Part shown: positions 1 to 7,574 of the stretch, piece after piece
How positions within the stretch are numbered: the first letter of the stretch is position 1
Layout of the letters: each line of letters opens with the position of its first letter
Source of the DNA: CAJQQY01 sp964564545
Lineage (GTDB): Bacteria; Bacteroidota; Bacteroidia; Chitinophagales; Saprospiraceae
Direction of reading: 5' to 3'
DNA: 64,000 nt
NCBI GenBank assembly: GCA_964564545.1
Contig: CAZMBP010000055.1
Location: forward strand, 1 to 64,000
Translations under genes and position numbers: made by a program
The notes under the pieces: model-generated
Told to the model about the DNA's origin: nothing
Databases searched by the model: none
What the model saw: the letters and a program-made list of their open reading frames with translations, nothing else

Positions 1-1
1 C

Positions 2-610
2 CTTCAATTTTATATCTCCCAAAAATATTTATCGAAAGGAGAAGAAATTTTTCAAGATTTTATCAAACAGAGAAAAATAAAAGAAGGTTTGGTCGGCACT
101 AATAATCCTATCTACTTTTCAATCGCCTCAAATTTTGTTCAAGAACTCAAAGTCCATTCATATTTTTTTCGACAAAAAAATGAAGTTCCCATAACTACTA
201 AAGAAGGAATCCTTAGAGAGTGTCAAAGGGATGATCTTGAGCAGGTAGTAAATTTTTGTCACTATAGTATTGGAGCTCAAAAGGAATGGCTAAAAGAATA
301 TCTTGAAGATTTAATCAACAAAAAAGAGATTTTTATGCTTGAACTAAATGATCAAATTATCGGTACTTGCGAAGTTAGAAAAAGTGAAACAGCAACTTCA
401 TTCGCAGATATTGGTATGATCATCTCCCCTGATCATAGAAGAAAAGGATATGGTACTTATTTACTTAGCTTGGCCGCAAAAATTGCTGCTGAGTGGGAAA
501 GAACTCCCATTTGTTCTTGTGAAAAAAGCAATCCAGGTTCCTTAAAGTCTATTCATAATTGTGGATTCGTAAGCATCCATCGATTGTTATCTGTAGTCTT
601 TGAATTATAA
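2..610 (+). CDS. GNAT family N-acetyltransferase (5' end outside window)
   Basis: The reading frame is open from base 2 with no stop, so this is the 3' part of a longer gene; a TTG at 89 is probably internal. The C-terminal ~110 residues look like a GNAT fold: an acceptor-side helix, a beta strand ending in GTCEVRK, then the acetyl-CoA loop DHRRKGYGTYL (R/Q-x-x-G-x-G/A type) and a closing strand with N-x-x-S...N-C-GF. Family members transfer an acetyl group from acetyl-CoA to an amine; the substrate here cannot be read from sequence. The upstream segment (about 60 residues) belongs to an N-terminal domain only partly seen. The next gene starts 38 bp downstream on the same strand. Confidence 0.75.
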   Translation, partial: LQFYISQKYLSKGEEIFQDFIKQRKIKEGLVGTNNPIYFSIASNFVQELKVHSYFFRQKNEVPITTKEGILRECQRDDLEQVVNFCHYSIGAQKEWLKEYLEDLINKKEIFMLELNDQIIGTCEVRKSETATSFADIGMIISPDHRRKGYGTYLLSLAAKIAAEWERTPICSCEKSNPGSLKSIHNCGFVSIHRLLSVVFEL

Positions 611-648
611 AGGATATCCTGATTCCAACAATAAAGAAATTACGTATC

Positions 649-981
649 ATGAAAAAAACCTACCTACTCTTAACCATCATCGGAACCATCTTACCCAATA
701 TTTTTGTCCTAAAAGAATCCATCGAATCTGGAAATTATTTATTGTATCGCTACCCTATTGATACTTTCAATGGGATGTTTGCCAATAATATTTCTTCCGC
801 ATTTGCCATTGATTTGTTATTTGTGGTGATGCTATTTTTAGTTTGGTCTTTTCGGGAATCCCAAAAATATAATATGAAAAATGTTTACCTCTATTGGATG
901 TATACTTTTGCTTTTGGAATTGCAGGTGGCTTACCTTTATTTTTATACTTTAGAGAAAAATATAGAAATCCTGACTCATAA
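649..981 (+). CDS. DUF2834-family small membrane protein
   Basis: 110 residues with three hydrophobic segments (about residues 4-21, 50-67 and 80-98). The hallmarks match DUF2834 proteins: an N-terminal helix, a central FANNISSAFAIDLL segment, and a C-terminal GLPLFLYFRE motif. It is an integral inner-membrane protein of unknown function, and I infer nothing beyond membrane location. It starts 38 bp after the acetyltransferase and ends 11 bp before the next gene, so the three may be cotranscribed. The ATG is preceded by an A-rich stretch but no strong Shine-Dalgarno, as is usual in Bacteroidota. Confidence 0.75.
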   Translation: MKKTYLLLTIIGTILPNIFVLKESIESGNYLLYRYPIDTFNGMFANNISSAFAIDLLFVVMLFLVWSFRESQKYNMKNVYLYWMYTFAFGIAGGLPLFLYFREKYRNPDS

Positions 982-992
982 ATAATCGCTAA

Positions 993-2012
993 ATGAAATT
1001 ATTTAAAGCTTCGATTCTTCTTTGCATCCTGATCCAAATCCTCGCATGCAATAATCAACCGACGCAAATAAATACTAAAGTAGAATCTATCCCAAAAACC
1101 TCTCCTGACATTTTTCCAAAAAACTCTATCCATCCAACCTCCAGAAACCCACTTTTAATTTCTACTGATTTTGGAAAAACCTGGGACAATGCAAGTGGTG
1201 ATTTACCTAAAGAAATACAAGTTTCTTTTTTGGAAAAAAAAGGAAAGGAAATCGTCATGGCAACTGACAACTTGGGAATTTTTATTAGCAGCCAAAATCG
1301 AACACAATGGACAAAAATTGGAAAAAGCCTACCAACTCAAAAAATTAACTCCCTACACATTTCTGGAAAAACAATTTTTATTGGAGCTTATCAAAATGGA
1401 ATTTTCTCCAGCGACGATAATGGTGGAACTTGGAATAATTTAACTTATAATTTACCCAATCTAAATGTACAATCCATTTGGAAACTTAATAATGACCTAT
1501 TTGCAGGAACAGATGAAGGCATTTTTAAATTATTAGAAAATGAAAAAAAATGGCACCCTACCTCTGTTAAAGCACAAACTTTAAGTATTTATGCTTTCGA
1601 GGAAAAACTAATCGCTGGAACTAGCCAAGGTACGCTAATCTCAAAAAACCTAGGCAAAGATTGGAATTGGATCAGACAAGAAGGCGCTGTTCATTACACA
1701 CATAATATTGGAAAAAGAATCTATGAATTAGTTTTAAATGGAGATCTCATTTACTCCGATGACTGGGGACAAAATTGGAACGAATCTATTTACGCTCCTC
1801 GGTCAGGTTCCTATGTTTATGAGATCGCAAAAGTGGAGAACTATTTAATGATAAGCAATAATTATGGCATCCACCGATCTATAGATGATGGTCAAACTTG
1901 GGAACATATTTTTAAAACGGAAGCAATGGGTTTCTTCGATTTTTTAGTTTTTGAAAATGAAATTTACGGTGGAACCCGAGCTTGGGACGAATATCGAAAA
2001 AGAAAAAATTAA
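993..2012 (+). CDS. Lipoprotein with BNR/Asp-box beta-propeller repeats
   Basis: 339 residues. The N-terminus is a lipoprotein signal peptide with lipobox ILAC and acceptor Cys19. The mature part carries five Asp-box-like units of the form S-x-D-x-G-x-T-W: STDFGKTWDN, SSDDNGGTWNN, SKNLGKDWNW, YSDDWGQNWNE and SIDDGQTWEH. Such repeats form sialidase/VPS10/Ycf48-type propellers. No sialidase catalytic Arg triad could be identified, so it is more likely a structural or binding propeller than a glycosidase. It is expected to be anchored to a membrane facing the periplasm or cell surface. Specific function unknown. Confidence 0.7.
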   Translation: MKLFKASILLCILIQILACNNQPTQINTKVESIPKTSPDIFPKNSIHPTSRNPLLISTDFGKTWDNASGDLPKEIQVSFLEKKGKEIVMATDNLGIFISSQNRTQWTKIGKSLPTQKINSLHISGKTIFIGAYQNGIFSSDDNGGTWNNLTYNLPNLNVQSIWKLNNDLFAGTDEGIFKLLENEKKWHPTSVKAQTLSIYAFEEKLIAGTSQGTLISKNLGKDWNWIRQEGAVHYTHNIGKRIYELVLNGDLIYSDDWGQNWNESIYAPRSGSYVYEIAKVENYLMISNNYGIHRSIDDGQTWEHIFKTEAMGFFDFLVFENEIYGGTRAWDEYRKRKN

Positions 2013-2087
2013 AAGGGTTGACATATGGTTGTCACTCCCCAATCTTAGTTTTGCTCCATATTTTTTAAACCAGAAAAAAAATTCAAC

Positions 2088-2717
2088 ATGAAACACGAAT
2101 GGAGAAAAAAAGAAAAGGAATTTTATTTACCCAAAGCAAAACCTGAAATTATCGATGTTCCGACCTTCAAATTCCTAACCATCGAAGGAGAAGGAAGTCC
2201 TGAAAGCAAGGATTTTCCAAATTACATTCAAGCTTTATATTCTCTTGCCTACCCAATCAAAATGACTTTGAAAAAAGAAACCAACCAACCTAAGGAATAT
2301 GTTGATTACACCGTTTATCCGCTCGAAGGAATTTGGAGTTTGAATGAAGAAGCCATAAAAAATTGGGATGGAACATTAAATAAAGAGGATTTCATTTTTA
2401 AGCTAATGATTCGCCAACCTGACTTTGTGGATCGTGATTTTTTCAAAAAAATACTCGAACGCACAAAGCAAAAAAAACCAAACCCCTTTTTAGAAAAAGT
2501 GAAATTTGAAAAAATTACAGATGGAAAATGCGTGCAAATGATGCATCTAGGAAGCTTTGATAATGAACCCGAAAGTTTTAGAATCATGGAAGATTTTGCC
2601 AAAGAAAATAACTTGACTAGATTGGCAAAAGATCATCGTGAAATATATCTAAGCGATTTTCGAAAAGTGGCTGAGGAAAAATTAAAAACTGTTTTGCGAT
2701 TTAAAATAAAAATCTAA
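2088..2717 (+). CDS. GyrI-like small-molecule-binding domain protein
   Basis: 209 residues, no signal peptide, so cytoplasmic. The sequence reads like the stand-alone GyrI-like family: an N-terminal strand pair containing PTFKFLTIEGEG, a central YTVYPLEGIW, and a C-terminal half with KCVQMMHLGSFDNEPESF, equivalent to the repeated 'x-G-x-Y/F' strand of the SHS2 fold. Relatives bind small hydrophobic molecules or act as effector domains of AraC/MerR regulators; no DNA-binding domain is attached here. It ends one base before the start of the next gene, which suggests translational coupling in a small operon running to about 3893. Confidence 0.7.
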   Translation: MKHEWRKKEKEFYLPKAKPEIIDVPTFKFLTIEGEGSPESKDFPNYIQALYSLAYPIKMTLKKETNQPKEYVDYTVYPLEGIWSLNEEAIKNWDGTLNKEDFIFKLMIRQPDFVDRDFFKKILERTKQKKPNPFLEKVKFEKITDGKCVQMMHLGSFDNEPESFRIMEDFAKENNLTRLAKDHREIYLSDFRKVAEEKLKTVLRFKIKI

Positions 2718-2718
2718 C

Positions 2719-3405
2719 ATGAGAATAATCTTAATCTTCGTTTTTACCTTTTTTTTATGGTCTTGTTCTAATAGTCAAGAACCTAAAAAAAATCAAACTC
2801 CTACTCCACCATCTGAAAACTTAGTCGCTATGCTCGACACTATTTTCAGCATGGAACAAGAACCAATTCGCTTGAGAGATTCCTTTTTGAAGGTTTATGG
2901 TGATGAATCAAAAGAGTTTTTGGAGCAACAAAAAATCTATGAAAAAAACCACGCTATCAATGAAAAAAAGATAAGAGACTTACTCGATAATTTTGGATGG
3001 CCAGACAAAGAGATCATAGGTGAGCGAGGTAATCGGACTATTTGCAATGTCATCCAACATTCCGAAAATGATATTCGAATCAAATATTTACCGCTGATGA
3101 AACAAGCCGTTTTGGATAAAAAATTAAATCCCCAATTGCTAGTCAGAGCTGAAGATCGAATCGCAACGGAAAAAGGCGGCCTCCAAATTTATGGCGGACA
3201 AATGAAGTTTTATCCTGAAACGAAAACCTTTAATGTTTGGCCAGTTTTGGATCCTGTAAATATTGATAAACGAAGAGCAGCAATAGGACTTGGTCCAATT
3301 GCTGAATATTTGAAAAATCGTTTTGATTTTGAATGGAATTTGGAAGAGCAAATCAAACGGACAGAGGAGTTTAAAAAACAAATGAAGCAAGAAAATAAAA
3401 AATGA
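2719..3405 (+). CDS. DUF6624-type lipoprotein
   Basis: 228 residues with a lipoprotein signal peptide (lipobox LWSC, lipidated Cys16), followed by a Pro/Lys/Gln-rich linker. The body matches the DUF6624 pattern: helical LRDSFLKVYG, then LLDNFGWPDKEIIGE and a block around ICNVIQHSE, RIKYLPLMKQAV, LLVRAEDRIA and GLQIYGGQ. These proteins are common in Bacteroidota and have no known activity. It overlaps the following gene by four bases (ATGA at 3402-3405), so the two are almost certainly cotranslated. Family recognised from memory of the conserved blocks; function unknown. Confidence 0.65.
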   Translation: MRIILIFVFTFFLWSCSNSQEPKKNQTPTPPSENLVAMLDTIFSMEQEPIRLRDSFLKVYGDESKEFLEQQKIYEKNHAINEKKIRDLLDNFGWPDKEIIGERGNRTICNVIQHSENDIRIKYLPLMKQAVLDKKLNPQLLVRAEDRIATEKGGLQIYGGQMKFYPETKTFNVWPVLDPVNIDKRRAAIGLGPIAEYLKNRFDFEWNLEEQIKRTEEFKKQMKQENKK

Positions 3406-3893
3406 AATCACTCAACCAACAACTACAAGTTTACAAAAAGCAATTAGAAAAAGGCGATATCAAATTCGCCTACCAAGGGTTAATGAACTACTTCAATGAT
3501 TTGCGCCTTCATTTCAAAAATCATTATCCTGACTTTTCTGTTGCTGGAAATATTTACCAAGGTCAAATGGATATTTCTTTTTTCTCCTGCTCTCCCCCAT
3601 CTTTTAAAAAAGAGAAATTAAAAATCGTGATTCTCTTTATTCATGAAACTTTCCATTTTGAAATTTGGCTATGTGGTGCCAATAAAAATATTCAAAAAAA
3701 GTATTGGGAGATGTTTAAAGCAAGTGATTGGGATAAATATCGGATTCCTACTAATACAAAAAATGTTTTTTCTATCGTTGAACATACTTTGGTGGAGCAA
3801 CCTGATTTTGATGATTTAGGAAAATTAACTGCTCAAATCGAAAGTGAAGCCATGAAATTTATTGCAGATCTTAAAACTGATTTAGTCCTTTAA
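3402..3893 (+). CDS. DUF7000-like conserved hypothetical protein
   Basis: 163 residues, soluble, no signal peptide. It starts with a helix (LQVYKKQLEKGDIKFAYQGL) and carries a conserved-looking core with HYPDFSVAGNIYQGQMDISFF followed by IVILFIHETFHFEIWLCG. This resembles a small family of Bacteroidota/Firmicutes proteins that I recall as DUF7000, with unknown function. It overlaps the upstream lipoprotein gene by four bases. No catalytic motif is obvious; the FIHETFHFE segment superficially resembles a metalloprotease HExxH but lacks the second His spacing, so no enzyme is inferred. Confidence 0.5.
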   Translation: MKSLNQQLQVYKKQLEKGDIKFAYQGLMNYFNDLRLHFKNHYPDFSVAGNIYQGQMDISFFSCSPPSFKKEKLKIVILFIHETFHFEIWLCGANKNIQKKYWEMFKASDWDKYRIPTNTKNVFSIVEHTLVEQPDFDDLGKLTAQIESEAMKFIADLKTDLVL

Positions 3894-3911
3894 AACAAAA
3901 AGTAAAACGCT

Positions 3912-4361
3912 ATGAGGTACGCCCACACCAACATCATCAGCATCAATTGGAAAAAGCTGGCAGATTTTTATATTAAAATATTCGAATGCAAAATTGTTCC
4001 TCCCATCAGAAATCAATCAGGAGATTGGCTCTCCAAAGGAACTGGTGTTAAAGATGCGAAATTAGAAGGCGCTCATTTATTGCTCCCTGGGCATGGAGAA
4101 AATGGACCTACTTTGGAAATTTATCAATACGAACATGTTGAACAATTAGACCCCATCCATCCAAACACCAGAGGTTTTGGACATTTAGCATTTGAAGTTG
4201 AAAACGTATCCAAAATATTAGAATTGATGGAAGCAAATGGAGGAACGAGATTTGGAGAAATTACCACAAGAGTAATTAATGGCGTGGGAAAAATTACATT
4301 TGTTTACGCACGAGATCCTGAAGGGAACCTAATTGAATTGCAAAGTTGGGAGAAAGCATAA
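3912..4361 (+). CDS. VOC family protein (glyoxalase/bleomycin-resistance fold)
   Basis: 149 residues forming two beta-alpha-beta-beta-beta modules. The first opens with HTNIISINWKKLADFYIKIF and the second with GFGHLAFEVENVSKILELM. Candidate metal ligands are His5, the His of GFGHLAFEV, and the C-terminal Glu in DPEGNLIELQSW, as in metal-dependent VOC enzymes (glyoxalase I, dioxygenases, epimerases). Substrate not predictable. It lies 18 bp after the previous gene and 55 bp before a second VOC gene, so the pair may be a local duplication, although the two proteins are clearly divergent. Confidence 0.8.
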   Translation: MRYAHTNIISINWKKLADFYIKIFECKIVPPIRNQSGDWLSKGTGVKDAKLEGAHLLLPGHGENGPTLEIYQYEHVEQLDPIHPNTRGFGHLAFEVENVSKILELMEANGGTRFGEITTRVINGVGKITFVYARDPEGNLIELQSWEKA

Positions 4362-4416
4362 AATAAATTTTGAGGCTTATTTTGTAATTTATATTCAAAA
4401 ATTTAAACCCATTTTA

Positions 4417-4800
4417 ATGTCCAAGAATACCACCACCAAATTTCTTCACATCTCCCCTGTCCTCGCTTCATCCGACGTTCCTCGAGACATCGAATGGTAT
4501 GAAACTACATTAAGTTTTAAAAATGTCTATGATAGTTCTGCCTACCAAGCAGGTAAAATTGACTACGTCGTCTTAGGTCGTGGGAATCTTTTTTTTCATA
4601 TGCAATACCAGTTTCCAGATGATATGACGAGTACAGATTTAAAATTTCAAGTACAAAATATTGAACCCCTCTTTGAAGAATTAACTGGTCAAGGTTTAAT
4701 CCCTCCAGGAAAAATTACTCGCACAACAGCTTGGCATACTTCGGAAGTTTCGCTCTTCGATCCAAGTGGAAATCGAATTACTTTTTTTGAGGATATTTGA
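4417..4800 (+). CDS. VOC family protein, small
   Basis: About 127 residues from the ATG at 4417. A longer in-frame start at 4333 would overlap the previous gene and add a low-complexity stretch, so I prefer 4417. It begins with the typical first strand (FLHISPVLASSDVPRDIEWY), has FFHMQYQFPDD in the middle, and ends with VSLFDPSGNRITFFED, the usual last VOC strand with a Glu. The first-strand position carries His in FLHISP. This form is close to the bleomycin-resistance-protein-like branch; binding rather than catalysis is possible. A large palindrome lies just downstream. Confidence 0.75.
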   Translation: MSKNTTTKFLHISPVLASSDVPRDIEWYETTLSFKNVYDSSAYQAGKIDYVVLGRGNLFFHMQYQFPDDMTSTDLKFQVQNIEPLFEELTGQGLIPPGKITRTTAWHTSEVSLFDPSGNRITFFEDI

Positions 4801-4819
4801 TATTAAAACCACAAAAAAA

Positions 4820-4905
4820 TTTGAACCATATAAGGCATTTAGGACACGTATAATATTCCCACAATGGAGACTTATATGTATCTTAAATGCCTTATATGGT
4901 TCAAA
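4820..4905. repeat. Long imperfect palindrome (snap-back element or terminator)
   Basis: The outer arms (4820-4844 and 4881-4905) pair over 25 positions with one G-U-type mismatch. Pairing continues in weaker form inward (around CACGTATAA and TTATATGT), leaving a loop of roughly 15-20 bases. Poly-A tracts flank both ends. It sits between the VOC gene and the CotH gene. It could terminate transcription from the left as an RNA hairpin, but the length of the stem is more like a miniature transposable element. The rest of 4801-5052 is AT-rich with no coding signal. Confidence 0.7.
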
Positions 4906-5052
4906 AAAATCACACCTAGAATTATTCTTTTATTTTTATTCAAAAAAAAAGTAGGGATATTAGACTTTCAGTTGTCTTAATAAAACAGGCGGTACAAAAT
5001 ACTGTTCTCTTACTTAACTTTTGCAAAACTTTTAATTTCACACCAATTAAAT

Positions 5053-7332
5053 ATGAAGTATCTACTTTTTCCAGTTTTCTTATTCATCACTACCCTAAGT
5101 TTCGGACAAGATTTCTATGATCTAAATTCAGTTCAAACTATAGAAATTACTTTTTCCCAATCCAACTGGGATCAATTACTTGACGATGCTTATGCCACCA
5201 CCGGTGATTATATCCTAGCTGAAAGTGTCAGCATCAATGGTGAAGTTTTCGATAGCGTTGGCGTCAAATATAAAGGCAATAGTACTTACCAATCTAATCA
5301 AGTAAAAAATCCATGGCACATCGAATTGGATACGTATAAAGATCATCAATACGAAGCCTACACCGACATTAAGTTGAGTAATGTGGCGAAAGATCCTTCA
5401 TTTTTAAGAGAGGTTTTGTCTTACCAAATTTTGCGACAATACATGGATGCGCCACTTTCCAATTATGCCAAGGTTTATGTCAATGGAACATTGATTGGAT
5501 TGTACAGCAATTCGGAATCTATTTCGAAAAAATTTGTCAATAGTCGTTTTTACTCTAAGAACAATACTTTTATCAAATGTAATCCACCCGCAGGAGCTGG
5601 GCCAGGATCTAATGATTATCCCAACCTAGTTTACCTCGGTCAGGATAGCACCGATTATTATGCTGCTTATGAATTAAAATCAGATGATGGTTGGCAAGAG
5701 CTGATTGACCTTTGCGATACTTTAGCCAATAACCTCAATGACATTGAAAAAATATTAGACGTAGATAAGGCTTTGTGGATGTTGGCATTCAATAATGTAT
5801 TTGTCAATCTAGATAGTTACTCTGGTGGTTTTACACAAAATTATTATTTGTACCGAGATGACTTTGGGCGATTCCTTCCTGTTGTTTGGGATTTGAATGA
5901 ATCGTTTGGACGATTTAGTATGGCTGGTGGATCTGGTAATAATTTAAATAGCACAACTGCCAAGCAACAAATGGATCACTTACTTCATGCTACAGATGCT
6001 GATTTTCCTTTGATCCAAAAATTACTAAGTGTACCACGATATAAAAGAATGTATCTCGCTCACATGAAAACGATGGTTTTGGAAAATTTCGACAATGATG
6101 CTTACATCGCAACTGCGGAAACCTTACAAACTTTAATCGATGCAGATGTGCAAGCAGATAACAATAAATTTTTCACTTACAATAATTTTATCTCTAACCT
6201 GAATGCTGATATCAATGGCGGCCCTGGTCCTGGCGGGGGATCCACTCCAGGTATCACCAACTTAATGGATGGCAGAAGTGATTACCTTTTGGGGTTGTCA
6301 GACTTCACCCAAACGCAACCTGAAATTTCAAATATTACTCCGTCCACTTCTACCCCAATCATCAATGAAACGATTACGATGACTGCAAATGTTACTGATG
6401 CGAATGCGGTGATCTTTGGTTATAGAACTGAGTTGGGTGCTCCTTTTACCAAAATAGAAATGTTCGATGATGGTGCCAATAATGATGGCGCTGCTGGCGA
6501 TGGCATTTATGGAATTGACTTCACTATCACAGAGGCTTTTGTGCAATATTTTATTTATGCAGAAAATGACAATGCTGGAAAATTTTCTCCAGAACGTGCG
6601 CAATATGAATATTATACCATGACTGCCACGACAACGAATCCAACTGTTGGAGATTTAGTGATCAATGAATTTATGGCTTCCAATGATGCAACCGTTGCTG
6701 ATCAAGATGGAGAGTTTGATGATTGGATTGAGTTTTATAACAATAGTTCTACAACTATTGATTTGGAAGGATATTACCTATCAGATGATGCGAATGATTT
6801 ACAGAAATGGGCTTTTCTACCAGGAGCAGTTATCGAAGGAAATGGATATACGATCGTTTGGGCAGATGACGACGAAGCGCAAGCTGGTTTACATGCCAAT
6901 TTTAAATTATCAGCTGCTGCAGAGTCTATCTTTTTATCAACAACCGATGGGACGATTGTCGACGAAGTGAGTTTTGTTGAACAAACTTCTGATATTTCTT
7001 ATGGCCGTTTTCCAAATGGGGTAGGTAATTTTCAAACCATGACGCCAACTTTTAATGGTGAAAATTCAGGTACAGGAACCACAAGTATTTCATATACCTC
7101 CATCGAAACTTTTAATTTAAAAGCTACTCCTAATCCCGTGGATGATCATTTCTTTTTGGAAATAGAAGGGAATGAAGGGAAAGAGTTTCCTTTTGCTGTT
7201 TATAACTTAAATGGAATTGAAATTTACCGAGATGTTATTTCTAAAAATAAATTCATTCATACCCATGATTGGGCAGCAGGAATGTACATCGTCAAAGTAG
7301 ATAATTCATTTTTAAAAATAGTGGTCAACTAA
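5053..7332 (+). CDS. Secreted CotH-kinase/lamin-tail protein with T9SS type A sorting domain
   Basis: 759 residues. A signal peptide (residues 1-18, ending LSFG) precedes a CotH domain (about 25-400). That domain contains VGVKYKGNST, the strand pair around YVNGTLIGLYSN, and VVWDLNESFG, where the Asp-Leu-Asn matches the metal-binding Asp of CotH atypical kinases. A short Pro/Gly linker and an Ig-like segment (about 425-525) follow. Next come a lamin-tail domain (about 533-660, starting GDLVINEFMASND) and a C-terminal T9SS type A domain (from ATPNPVDDHFFLE to the end, with GMYIVKV). It is expected to cross the outer membrane through T9SS and be processed by PorU. Substrate unknown; spore CotH proteins phosphorylate coat proteins. 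Confidence 0.85.
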   Translation: MKYLLFPVFLFITTLSFGQDFYDLNSVQTIEITFSQSNWDQLLDDAYATTGDYILAESVSINGEVFDSVGVKYKGNSTYQSNQVKNPWHIELDTYKDHQYEAYTDIKLSNVAKDPSFLREVLSYQILRQYMDAPLSNYAKVYVNGTLIGLYSNSESISKKFVNSRFYSKNNTFIKCNPPAGAGPGSNDYPNLVYLGQDSTDYYAAYELKSDDGWQELIDLCDTLANNLNDIEKILDVDKALWMLAFNNVFVNLDSYSGGFTQNYYLYRDDFGRFLPVVWDLNESFGRFSMAGGSGNNLNSTTAKQQMDHLLHATDADFPLIQKLLSVPRYKRMYLAHMKTMVLENFDNDAYIATAETLQTLIDADVQADNNKFFTYNNFISNLNADINGGPGPGGGSTPGITNLMDGRSDYLLGLSDFTQTQPEISNITPSTSTPIINETITMTANVTDANAVIFGYRTELGAPFTKIEMFDDGANNDGAAGDGIYGIDFTITEAFVQYFIYAENDNAGKFSPERAQYEYYTMTATTTNPTVGDLVINEFMASNDATVADQDGEFDDWIEFYNNSSTTIDLEGYYLSDDANDLQKWAFLPGAVIEGNGYTIVWADDDEAQAGLHANFKLSAAAESIFLSTTDGTIVDEVSFVEQTSDISYGRFPNGVGNFQTMTPTFNGENSGTGTTSISYTSIETFNLKATPNPVDDHFFLEIEGNEGKEFPFAVYNLNGIEIYRDVISKNKFIHTHDWAAGMYIVKVDNSFLKIVVN

Positions 7333-7470
7333 CACGTGGCAGTCTGTTTTAGCTGACCTAAAAAATGAGCGAAGCGATTTTTTCCAAAACAAAAAAGAAC
7401 ACCAAAACTCATAGAGAACCATTCGCTTCGTCCTTTTTTTACGGTCAGCTAAAGCCAGCCGCTACATGTT
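7331..7470. repeat. Large imperfect inverted repeat downstream of CotH gene
   Basis: The left arm (7331-7378) and right arm (7423-7470) are about 48 bases each and largely complementary. Perfectly paired islands include TTTAGCTGACC/GGTCAGCTAAA and CGAAGCGA/TCGCTTCG. Most mismatches are transitions. The loop is about 44 bases and A-rich. The element overlaps the CotH stop codon and may act as its terminator. Its length and the transition-type decay suggest an old mobile palindromic element. Confidence 0.65.
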
Positions 7471-7524
7471 ATAAAAAACAATCATTTGCTATCGGTTGTA
7501 CATAACAATACACCTTTCTGCTTG

Positions 7525-7553
7525 TTGCTAGAATGAATAATAATTTATATTTG
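7525..7553 (+). promoter_or_regulatory. Bacteroidota-type promoter (TTG-N18-TAnnTTTG)
   Basis: The -33 TTG is at 7525-7527 and the -7 box TATATTTG at 7546-7553, 18 bases apart, as expected for the primary Bacteroidota sigma factor. The predicted transcription start near 7560 leaves a short leader before the ATG at 7575. That excludes a longer start at 7533 for the following gene. Confidence 0.55.
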
Positions 7554-7574
7554 CAACAAACGAATAATATAATC

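Noticed and set aside
993..2012. Sialidase activity of the BNR-repeat lipoprotein
   Set aside because: Asp-boxes are present, but no FRIP-type motif or Arg triad was found, and the nonulosonate genes are 60 kb away. A structural propeller is the safer reading.
3402..3893. HExxH metalloprotease motif in the DUF7000-like protein
   Set aside because: The sequence is FIHETFHFE. The HETFH spacing matches H-E-x-x-H, but no third ligand or neighbouring Gly/Glu motif is present, and the segment looks like a beta strand of the family fold.
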